The notes beneath the pieces are model-generated. The model ran no database searches and was not told the origin of the DNA. It worked only from the letters and a program-made list of their open reading frames with translations. Positions 50,932 to 57,936 of a stretch of 64,000 nucleotides of DNA are shown here, in pieces (position 1 is the stretch's first letter; each line of letters opens with the position of its first letter). Source of the DNA: DASVTR01 sp036387475 (GTDB taxonomy: Bacteria; Acidobacteriota; Blastocatellia; Pyrinomonadales; Pyrinomonadaceae); NCBI GenBank assembly GCA_036387475.1, contig DASVTR010000016.1, forward strand, positions 62,001 to 126,000, written 5' to 3'. The position numbers were made by a program, and so were the translations under genes.

Positions 50932-52932
50932 ATGTTAGTCAAACGAGATTTTCTTCGACTCGCGCTCCTCCTGGCTCTTGCGACCGGCACGCTGGCGCAG
51001 CAAAAACCTGCGAGCTATCCAGCGCCGAGCCTCGAACGCCTGCGCGCGCATGTCGCTTATCTGGCGTCGGACAAACTGGAAGGACGCAGAACCGGCACTG
51101 AAGGGGCAAACGCCGCCGCGCGCTACATCGCCGAAGAGTTTGCGCGCCACAATCTGCGACCGGGCGGAAGCAACTCTCACGCGCTGGCAACGGCGTCCGG
51201 CGCATCGCGCTACATGCAGCAGTTTCCCTTTGTCGCAGGCATCGAACTCGGCAAGAACAATTCTATGCTCTTCACTCCGCGTGCCGCATCTCTCCAGCCG
51301 TCGGGTGAAGCTACGGCTACGGCGGCAAGTACACGCGCCGCCGCGCTCGATCTGCGACTCGGCGAAGACTGGATGCCGCTTGGGTTTTCTGCAAGTGCGA
51401 ACATCGCGGGCGCACCCGTAACGTTCGTCGGTTACGGCATTAGGGCCACGGAGTTGCGCCATGACGATTATGCTGGAGTGGACGTTAAGGGGCGCATCGT
51501 GGTCGCTCTGGCTGGCACGCCGGAGGGTGATAATCCGCATGGGCGGTTTAGCCGCTACGCGGACGTACGGTGGAAGGCGATTGCGGCCCGCGAGCAGGGA
51601 GCAGCGGCGCTCGTCGTTATCGCGCGTGCAGAAAATTTTCGTGAAGAGAGGCTCGCTCGTCTTAATTATGACAACAGCACGGGCGATGTCGCCTTGCCCG
51701 CGGTCGTTATCTCGCGGGCTGCGGCAGCACGAATCCTCGGCCTGAACAGTCCGACGCAACTGGCCGCGCTTGAGAAAGACGTAGATAAATGGTCAGCCGC
51801 GCGTGGCTCGACTGAAATCAGAGGCTACATTGTTACAGTGGGCGTTAAGTTCGATTTACTGGATGGAGTAGCGCTCAGCATTCAGACCGACATCGCGCGG
51901 CAGCAAACGCCCGGCACAAACGTGATCGGGATTCTCGAAGGCTCTGATTCGCAGTTGAAGAATGAAGCGATTATCATTGGCGCGCACTATGACCATCTGG
52001 GGCGCGGCGGCGCGGGCAGCCTCGCTCCGCGCGAAGGCGAGGTTCATCACGGCGCAGACGACAACGCTTCGGGCGTTGCGGGCTTGCTCGAACTTTCGCG
52101 TATCTTTTCCGAGAAAGGCATGAGGCCGAGGCGGACGATTATCTTTATCGCTTTCGGCGGCGAAGAGGAAGGCTTGCTCGGCTCAAATTATTACGTCAAT
52201 CATCCAATCGTGCCGCTCGCTCAAACGATTGCGATGATTAACATGGATATGATTGGGCGTCAGAAAGAGAATCAATTGATGATTGGCGGCACGGGTACAG
52301 CCGCCGAATGGCGCGACCTTATCAATGCGGCTAATCAAGCAATGTTTAAGACAGAATCGCCGCAAACAGGTGGAGCAATCGACAGCGCCAAAATTCAGCG
52401 CTTTTCACTCACGCTCAACGAAGACGGCTATGGCCCAAGCGATCATTCCTCTTTCTACGCGAAGCAAGTCCCGGTGCTCTTCTTCTTTACGGGAACGCAC
52501 GAGGATTATCATAAGCCTTCGGACACGGCAGACAAGATTAACTATGAGAGCGAAGCGCGCATCGTCTCTTTAGTTGCGGCCATCGTTCGCTCGATAGATA
52601 CGAGCGATAAGCGGCCTACCTACACGGTTGCTAAGAGCGAAAGCACGCGCAACGTCGCAATGAGCTTTCGCGTCACGCTCGGCGTCGTGCCTAACTATGC
52701 GGAAGCGGGCGACGGGATGAAGATAGACGGCGTTCGAGATGATTCACCGGCAGCAAAGGCCGGACTCCTCGCTGGCGATAGGATAACGAAACTGGCCGGA
52801 CGCGAAGTGCGTAACGTCTACGATTACACTTACGCGCTCGGAGAGATGAAGGCGGGCGAGGAATACGAAATCGAAGTCGTGCGCGAAAGCCAGACTCTCA
52901 AGCTTAAAATCACACCCACTGCAAGAAAGTAA
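50932..52932 (+). CDS. Exported M28 peptidase with PA and PDZ domains
   Basis: A protein of 666 residues from the ATG at 50932, which opens a signal peptide (FLRLALLLALATGTLAQ); the frame upstream lacks one. Order: an N-terminal segment, a PA domain insert (about 150-300, AGVDVKGRIVVALAGTPEGD), then the M28 catalytic domain with zinc ligands GAHYDHLGRGG, HHGADDNASGVAGL, EEEGLLGSNYYV and a late His region YGPSDHSSFY, then a C-terminal PDZ (DDSPAAKAGLLAGDRITKLA). A periplasmic or secreted aminopeptidase. It may form a unit with the TolB-like gene just upstream. Confidence 0.92.
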   Translation: MLVKRDFLRLALLLALATGTLAQQKPASYPAPSLERLRAHVAYLASDKLEGRRTGTEGANAAARYIAEEFARHNLRPGGSNSHALATASGASRYMQQFPFVAGIELGKNNSMLFTPRAASLQPSGEATATAASTRAAALDLRLGEDWMPLGFSASANIAGAPVTFVGYGIRATELRHDDYAGVDVKGRIVVALAGTPEGDNPHGRFSRYADVRWKAIAAREQGAAALVVIARAENFREERLARLNYDNSTGDVALPAVVISRAAAARILGLNSPTQLAALEKDVDKWSAARGSTEIRGYIVTVGVKFDLLDGVALSIQTDIARQQTPGTNVIGILEGSDSQLKNEAIIIGAHYDHLGRGGAGSLAPREGEVHHGADDNASGVAGLLELSRIFSEKGMRPRRTIIFIAFGGEEEGLLGSNYYVNHPIVPLAQTIAMINMDMIGRQKENQLMIGGTGTAAEWRDLINAANQAMFKTESPQTGGAIDSAKIQRFSLTLNEDGYGPSDHSSFYAKQVPVLFFFTGTHEDYHKPSDTADKINYESEARIVSLVAAIVRSIDTSDKRPTYTVAKSESTRNVAMSFRVTLGVVPNYAEAGDGMKIDGVRDDSPAAKAGLLAGDRITKLAGREVRNVYDYTYALGEMKAGEEYEIEVVRESQTLKLKITPTARK

Positions 52933-52935
52933 GGG

Positions 52936-53029
52936 GAAGAGGGTAAAGGGGTAAAAGGAAAATAAGGGGCAAAGCACAACTTGCGCTTGACCCTTTCTCC
53001 TTTTACCCCTTTACCCTTTTTCGCTTGAG
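52936..53029. repeat. Octad inverted repeat (GGGTAAAG type)
   Basis: Left arm: GGGGAAGA, GGGTAAAG, GGGTAAAA, GGAAAATA, AGGGGCAA. Right arm from about 52990: CCCTTTCT, CCTTTTAC, CCCTTTAC, CCTTTTTC. It lies between the M28 peptidase and the second RRM gene, which converge, so it may stop both. Confidence 0.85.
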
Positions 53030-53031
53030 TT

Positions 53032-53436
53032 TTACCAGCGCGGCTCGCGGTCGTTGCGTCCACCGCCGCCGCCACCGCCATAGCCGCCTCGGTCACGGTC
53101 GCCGCCACCACCGCCGCCATAGCCGCCGCCGCCGCGACCGCCGCCGCCGCCACCGTAGCCACCGCGTCCACCGCCGCCGCCGCGATCAGTCTTGGGCTTG
53201 GCCTCGTTGACGGTCAGATTACGACCGCCGAGGTCTTTGCCGTTGAACATCTCGATGGCCGCCGCAGCCTCTTCGGGCGTCGCCATTTCAATAAAGCCGA
53301 AGCCGCGTGAGCGTCCCGTTTCGCGATCTTCGATCACCGAAGCTGATTCCACCGTTCCGGCCTGCGAAAAAGCTTCGCGCAGATCGTCGCTGGTCGTGCG
53401 GAACGACAGATTACCGACATAAAGTTTCGTGGGCAT
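53032..53436 (-). CDS. RRM RNA-binding protein with Gly-rich tail (paralogue)
   Basis: A protein of 134 residues with the same layout as the gene at 42915: RNP2 LYVGNLSF, RNP1 SRGFGFIEM, then a GGGRGGYGG-type tail ending REPRW (RTPRW in the other). Most of the RRM is identical or conservative between the two (DLREAFSQAGTVESASVIED versus DLQQLFSQAGTVESASVVED). ATG at 53434-53436 after AAAGGATAAG. It carries a long leader with the same hairpin as its paralogue, so both are probably regulated alike, as cold-inducible Rbp genes often are. Confidence 0.93.
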   Translation of the reverse strand: MPTKLYVGNLSFRTTSDDLREAFSQAGTVESASVIEDRETGRSRGFGFIEMATPEEAAAAIEMFNGKDLGGRNLTVNEAKPKTDRGGGGGRGGYGGGGGGRGGGGYGGGGGGDRDRGGYGGGGGGGRNDREPRW

Positions 53437-53782
53437 TTTTATTCTTATCCTTTAAGGTTAAAGGAAGCGCGGGCTGAAGTGGAATCGCTGGCACTAAGGC
53501 GGGGAGCTACTAACAAACCTCTCCGGCGAAACGCGACGCACCCGGTGCTCTAACACTAGAGAGCGGCTTCTAACAGGTTGACAAACTAGCCTCGCTCTTT
53601 TCAGCCGAACCTCGTCGCCTTACAGTCACGGGCAGGCGCATCACCATTGATGCGCGAGAGCAGGTACCGAACGCTGAAAAGTATGCCTTAGATTTCAAGA
53701 GAAGCGCAAGCGTGCCAAACAAAAAATTCAAGATAATTTCTCTGTCCACTTAGGACTGGAAATCCAACTTCCTGCAAAGCCG
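53437..53782 (-). promoter_or_regulatory. Leader of RRM gene 2 with conserved hairpin
   Basis: Twin of the leader at 42540-42914, on the minus strand. Hairpin GCGCATCA, loop ATGG, TGATGCGC at 53636-53655, preceded by CTCTC and by CATACT (53680-53685, possible -10). At 53561-53585: TCAACCTG ... AGAAGCCGCTC, about 53 nt after the hairpin versus 55 nt in gene 1. The ATG is 200 nt after the hairpin. No gene is seen in this gap. Confidence 0.65.
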
Positions 53783-54046
53783 TTACTGACGGGGAGCAAA
53801 CGGAACTTCATTATAACTTCCGCAGGAGTTGCAAGTGACAAGTACGGGCTTGCCGCCGTCTGCGACAAAGGGTAAGCCATGAGGCACTTGTTTCCCTATA
53901 ACGGTTCGACATTTACCGCATAGATAATTCCAATCTCCATCGCCTCTGAAGATAGGCTTGCCTTTAGGTAGGTTGTTATGAAGGATAGCGCGTTCCTTAG
54001 CTTCGTTTTCATCAAGTTTAATTGTTTTTAATTCTATATCTGGCAT
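53783..54046 (-). CDS. Small zinc-ribbon hypothetical protein
   Basis: A protein of 87 residues. Two CxxC pairs (YLCGKCRTVIG and VTCNSCGSYNE) around a GKPVLV strand suggest a zinc ribbon in the last 45 residues. The N-terminal half is charged (DENEAKERAILHNNLPKG). ATG after AAGGGGG. It follows the HicB-like gene by 20 bp and is probably cotranscribed with it. No family name is known to me; a nucleic-acid or rubredoxin-like role cannot be chosen. Confidence 0.7.
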   Translation of the reverse strand: MPDIELKTIKLDENEAKERAILHNNLPKGKPIFRGDGDWNYLCGKCRTVIGKQVPHGLPFVADGGKPVLVTCNSCGSYNEVPFAPRQ

Positions 54047-54066
54047 TGTGTCCCCCTTAAGTTACT

Positions 54067-54252
54067 TTATGTGCAAAGCCCCAGCGGCAGGCCTTGTTCC
54101 GCACGAACTTCAAGACACAGCGCGATAGCCTCTTTGATGTTCTCCAAAGCTTCTTCTTTGGTTTTTCCCTGACTCACGCAGCCGGGAATCGCGGGGCACT
54201 CAACCACCCAGACTCCATCTTCGTCGCGGTCAATTGTCACATTGAATTTCAT
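54067..54252 (-). CDS. HicB-like protein, orphan
   Basis: A protein of 61 residues from the ATG at 54250-54252, giving the family start KFNVTIDRDEDGVWVVECPA, followed by IPGCVSQGKTKEEALENIKE. This is the HicB N-terminal fold. It ends after GLPLGLCT, shorter than usual (relatives go on with a strand or a DNA-binding domain). No HicA toxin gene is adjacent, so it is an orphan antitoxin-like protein or a member of the stand-alone UPF0150 group rather than a working toxin-antitoxin pair. Confidence 0.8.
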   Translation of the reverse strand: MKFNVTIDRDEDGVWVVECPAIPGCVSQGKTKEEALENIKEAIALCLEVRAEQGLPLGLCT

Positions 54253-54462
54253 CTTCAGCCTCCACCTCTTAATCATGCCACGCGTGAAAGTATGACGCAA
54301 GACACATGACGATAACGGGAGATTCACTAACCATTTTCGTGCTCACTTGAAAAAATCTTTTCTTTCCGTGCCGTTGCCTGCGCTCTCGCTTTTGACATAT
54401 AGTGCTTCGCTCTCGGAAGCTTATTAGAGTTCAATCAATCGAAGAAAGGCATTTTAAGCATC

Positions 54463-55899
54463 ATGCCACAGAGCGTTCCTATCACCGTCGCGCATGGCGA
54501 TGGCATCGGGCCGGAGATCATGGAGGCGACGCTTGCTATCCTGCGGGAAGCGGGCGCTGGCCTGGACATCGAAACCATCGTCATCGGCGAGAAAGCCTAT
54601 CTCGCCGGAAACGCCGCGGGCATTGAGCCGAGCGCGTGGGACAGTTTGCGCCGGACGAAGGTTTTTTTAAAAGCGCCGATTACGACTCCGCAGGGCGGAG
54701 GCTACAAAAGCCTTAACGTGACGGTTAGAAAGACGATGGGACTCTACGCCAACGTCCGTCCCTGCGTCTCCTACGACCCGTTTGTGAAAACGAAGCACCC
54801 GAATATGGATGTGGTCATCGTCCGCGAGAACGAGGAAGACCTCTATGCGGGCATCGAGTACAGGCAGACAGAGCAGATGATGCTTTCGTTAAAACTCATC
54901 TCGCGCCCCGGCTCGGAAAAGATCGTGCGCTACGCTTTCGACTACGCGCGGCGCAACAATCGAAAGAAGGTCACCTGCTTCACGAAAGACAATATCATGA
55001 AGCTCTCGGACGGCCTCTTTCATAAAGTCTTCGACGAGATTGCCGCCGAATACCCGGAGATAGAGAACGAGCACTGGATCGTTGACATCGGCGCGGCCAA
55101 GCTCGCAGACACGCCCGAAGCCTTCGACGTAGTAGTGATGCCCAATCTCTACGGCGACATTCTCTCGGACGTGGCCGCGCAGATTGCTGGCAGCGTCGGC
55201 CTCGCAGGCTCTGCAAACATCGGCGAAAACGTGGCTATGTTTGAAGCGATTCACGGCTCAGCACCGCGCCGCGCGGGTCAAAACCTAGCGAACCCTTCCG
55301 GCCTCCTGCTCGGCGCAGTCATGATGCTCGTCCACATCAATCAAGCGGACATTGCCGAACGCGTCCACAACGCCTGGCTGCGCACGATTGAAGACGGCGT
55401 TCACACTTACGACATTTTCAAAGAAGGCGTCAGCCGCGAGAAGGTCGGGACGAAAGAGTTTGCGCAGGCGGTCGTCGCGCGTCTGGGCCAACAGCCGGAA
55501 ACGTTGAAGGCCGTCCGTTACAAATCCGGCGGCTCGGAGGCCGTCAACGCTGAGACCTCAAAGCGTGAGCCGGAGCAGAAACAGACCATCGGCGTTGACG
55601 TGTTTCTGGACTGGAACAAAGGCACGGCTGATGAACTCGGCGCAGGCGTCAAGCAACTGGAAGGCGATTTGAACATGACGATGATTAGTAACCGTGGCGT
55701 CAAAGTCTGGCCCGAAGGCTCGCCCGAAACCTTCATCACGGATCACTGGCGCTGCCGCTTCGTCTCCGAACAAGAAGGCGGCGAAATCACGCACGCGCAG
55801 ATCATCCATCTTCTAGGGCGCATCTCGGATGCAGGCTACGACTTCATCAAAACCGAAAACCTCTGCAACTTCGACGGCAAGGCCGGGTATCAGGGTTAA
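54463..55899 (+). CDS. icd: Isocitrate dehydrogenase, Thermus/Rickettsia-type
   Basis: A protein of 478 residues. Beta-decarboxylating dehydrogenase core: PITVAHGDGIGPEIMEATLA, substrate block SLNVTVRKTMGLYANVRP, VIVRENEEDLYAGIEYRQ, metal/NAD region YGDILSDVAAQIAGSVGLAG and FEAIHGSAPRRAGQNLANPS. A C-terminal extension of about 130 residues (VDVFLDWNKGTADELGAGVK and NLCNFDGKAGYQ) is the hallmark of the longer Thermus/Rickettsia-type enzyme. Makes 2-oxoglutarate in the TCA cycle; cofactor NAD or NADP is not certain. The ATG is 44 bp after a run with GAAGAAAGGC. Confidence 0.93.
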   Translation: MPQSVPITVAHGDGIGPEIMEATLAILREAGAGLDIETIVIGEKAYLAGNAAGIEPSAWDSLRRTKVFLKAPITTPQGGGYKSLNVTVRKTMGLYANVRPCVSYDPFVKTKHPNMDVVIVRENEEDLYAGIEYRQTEQMMLSLKLISRPGSEKIVRYAFDYARRNNRKKVTCFTKDNIMKLSDGLFHKVFDEIAAEYPEIENEHWIVDIGAAKLADTPEAFDVVVMPNLYGDILSDVAAQIAGSVGLAGSANIGENVAMFEAIHGSAPRRAGQNLANPSGLLLGAVMMLVHINQADIAERVHNAWLRTIEDGVHTYDIFKEGVSREKVGTKEFAQAVVARLGQQPETLKAVRYKSGGSEAVNAETSKREPEQKQTIGVDVFLDWNKGTADELGAGVKQLEGDLNMTMISNRGVKVWPEGSPETFITDHWRCRFVSEQEGGEITHAQIIHLLGRISDAGYDFIKTENLCNFDGKAGYQG

Positions 55900-55903
55900 G
55901 CCG

Positions 55904-56521
55904 ATGGCGCGAAAGAAGACCGACGCAGAGACGCGTAGACGCGTAGACGCGGGGAAAAAGCAGGAAGCCACAGCTTCTGCGAGCAAGGGGGCGTCTGCCT
56001 CTGATTCTCTCTCCGCGTCACCGCGTCGCCGCATCTACGAGTCTCCTTTAGTAGCTGTCATCATGGGCAGCACTTCGGATTGGGAGACGATGAGACACGC
56101 GGACGAGTTGTTGACCGAGTTTGATGTCGCGCACGAATGTCTGGTCGTCTCAGCGCATAGGACGCCGCAGTGGATGGCGGAGTTTGCGGGCAGTGCTGAG
56201 GGGCGCGGGCTGGAAGTCATCATCGCGGGCGCTGGCGGCGCGGCGCATCTGCCCGGCATGGTGGCGGCGCAGACGCTTTTGCCCGTGCTCGGAGTTCCCG
56301 TCGAGAGCCGCGCATTGAAAGGGCTGGATTCCTTGCTTTCCATCGTTCAGATGCCAGCGGGTGTGCCGGTCGCAACACTCGCCATCGGGCAGGCGGGAGC
56401 GAAGAACGCGGCGCTGCTTGCTGTTTCGATACTGGCGAACACGCGCCCCGCCTTGCGTGAAAAGCTGCGCCGCTTTCGCCTTGAACAGGAACGAAACGTG
56501 CGCGAGGCGCGATTGGTGTGA
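55904..56521 (+). CDS. purE: N5-carboxyaminoimidazole ribonucleotide mutase with repeat-coded N-terminal extension
   Basis: A protein of 205 residues. The conserved PurE core starts near residue 45: PLVAVIMGSTSDWETMRHAD, VVSAHRTPQWMAEF, IAGAGGAAHLPGMVAAQTLL and VPVATLAIGQAGAKNAALLA. The first about 45 residues (ARKKTDAETRRRVDAGKKQE, then Ser/Ala-rich to SPRRRIYE) are not part of the family and are coded by octad-like repeats at 55921-56035. It rearranges N5-CAIR to CAIR. Starts 4 bp after the isocitrate dehydrogenase stop and overlaps purK (GTGA). Confidence 0.93.
   Translation: MARKKTDAETRRRVDAGKKQEATASASKGASASDSLSASPRRRIYESPLVAVIMGSTSDWETMRHADELLTEFDVAHECLVVSAHRTPQWMAEFAGSAEGRGLEVIIAGAGGAAHLPGMVAAQTLLPVLGVPVESRALKGLDSLLSIVQMPAGVPVATLAIGQAGAKNAALLAVSILANTRPALREKLRRFRLEQERNVREARLV
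55920..56037. repeat. Octad inverted repeat in the 5' end of purE
   Basis: Left: AGACGCGT, AGACGCGT, AGACGCGG. Right, about 80 bp later: CCGCGTCA, CCGCGTCG, CCGCATCT. The arms and the spacer are translated in frame as a low-complexity N-terminal extension of PurE. Confidence 0.7.
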
Positions 56522-57660
56522 AGCGGACTTTCCTCCCAGGCTCGATTATCGGTGTGCTCGGCAGCGGCCAACTAGGACGCATGTTCGCGATGGCCGCACG
56601 CCGCATGGGCTATCTCGTACACACTTTCTCGCCCGAAACGGATACCCCCACGGGACAAGTCTCCGACCGAGAAATCACTGCCTCTTATGATGACTTAGAA
56701 GCGGTGCGCGAGTTTGCGCGCGGTGTCGAGGTCGTCACCTTCGAGTTTGAAAATATTCCCGCCGCGACGGTTGAGGCTGTCACCGAATTAGTTCCCGTCC
56801 GCCCCAGCGGTCAGCTACTCCACACAACGCAGAATCGCGTCCGCGAGAAAACCTACCTGTCTCGCGCCGGTTTTCCCGTCACGCCCTTTCAGCCTGTGAG
56901 TTCAATCGAAGACGTGCATGAGGGCGTCGCTCAACTGGGTCTGCCAGCGATTATGAAGACCGCAGGGTTTGGCTACGACGGCAAAGGCCAGCGACGCGTC
57001 ACGACCGAAGCCGAAGCCGCAGACGCTTATCTGTCGCAAAACGGCAAGGAGATGATTCTCGAAAAACAGATTGACTTTGCGCTCGAAATCTCTGTCGTCG
57101 CTGCGCGCGGCGTCGGCGGCGAAGTAGCCCATTACGGCGTCATTGAAAACAACCACGAGCGTCATATCTTGGATTGCTCTGTTGCGCCTGCGCGTGTTGC
57201 GCCCGAAGCCGCGCGTCGCGCCGTCGAGATGACAGAGAGCCTGCTCGTGGAGCTTGATGTCGTCGGCGTGCTCTGCGTGGAATTCTTTTTAACCAAAGAG
57301 GGCGAGTTATACATCAACGAACTCGCGCCGCGCCCGCACAACTCCGGCCACTTAACGATTGACGCCTGCATCACCAGCCAGTTTGAGCAGCAGTTGCGCG
57401 CGGTGGCGGGCCTTCCGCTCGGCGCAACTACACTGCGCAGCCCTGCGGCGATGGTTAATCTACTCGGCGACCTCTGGCAGCAGGGAGAGCCGGACTGGCG
57501 CTCGGCGTGTGCTTTCCCGAACGTCAAGCTGCATCTCTACGGCAAGCACGAGCCGCGCGTAGGGCGCAAGATGGGACACCTCACGGCCTGCGCCGCCTCA
57601 CCCGAAGAAGCGAGACAACTTGCCCTCGCCGCCCGCAACGCTCTCTCCCCTCACAGTTAG
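56518..57660 (+). CDS. purK: N5-carboxyaminoimidazole ribonucleotide synthase
   Basis: A protein of 380 residues starting at GTG (overlapping the purE stop as GTGA). ATP-grasp enzyme: N-terminal GVLGSGQLGRMFAMAARRMG, central IMKTAGFGYDGKGQRRV, LEKQIDFALEISVVAARG, VLCVEFFLTKEGELYINELA and PRPHNSGHLTIDACITSQFE. Makes N5-CAIR from AIR, bicarbonate and ATP, then hands it to PurE. Terminal gene of an icd-purE-purK run with almost no gaps. Confidence 0.95.
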   Translation: MKRTFLPGSIIGVLGSGQLGRMFAMAARRMGYLVHTFSPETDTPTGQVSDREITASYDDLEAVREFARGVEVVTFEFENIPAATVEAVTELVPVRPSGQLLHTTQNRVREKTYLSRAGFPVTPFQPVSSIEDVHEGVAQLGLPAIMKTAGFGYDGKGQRRVTTEAEAADAYLSQNGKEMILEKQIDFALEISVVAARGVGGEVAHYGVIENNHERHILDCSVAPARVAPEAARRAVEMTESLLVELDVVGVLCVEFFLTKEGELYINELAPRPHNSGHLTIDACITSQFEQQLRAVAGLPLGATTLRSPAAMVNLLGDLWQQGEPDWRSACAFPNVKLHLYGKHEPRVGRKMGHLTACAASPEEARQLALAARNALSPHS

Positions 57661-57672
57661 CTCCCGCTCAGG

Positions 57673-57762
57673 AGAAACGATGAAGTCGGAACGCCGCGAG
57701 CGATGAATGAAAGACTTGCTCTTAACAGTTCATCCTTCATCATTCCGCGTTCATCGTTTCTC
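57673..57762. repeat. Heptad inverted repeat (GAACGAT type)
   Basis: Left: GAAACGATGAAGTCGGAACGC ... GATGAAT, GAAAGA. Right arm (57728-57762), read on the minus strand: AAACGAT, GAACGCG, GAATGAT, GAAGGAT, GAAC. Same type as 17677-17762. Remaining sequence to 57936 shows nothing clear. Confidence 0.75.
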
Positions 57763-57936
57763 TGGGGCGCTCTACGGCAGAGCGAAATTTTTTCCTTGGA
57801 AAACTCCCAAATTTAGCGCAGAATGTGTCTGCACTTAGCACCGTTCAATAAAACCTATCCGACACCTTTCACTGGCCGGTGAGGTTTTTCATTTTGTTAT
57901 CTTTCCTTCCGTGTCCCGGATCGAGAAAGCCCCAAG

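Noticed and set aside
53690..53740. TTTGGCACGCTTGCG on the minus strand, like a sigma-54 -24 box
   Set aside because: The GG and GC elements are not separated by the required 10 bp, so it cannot be a sigma-54 promoter.
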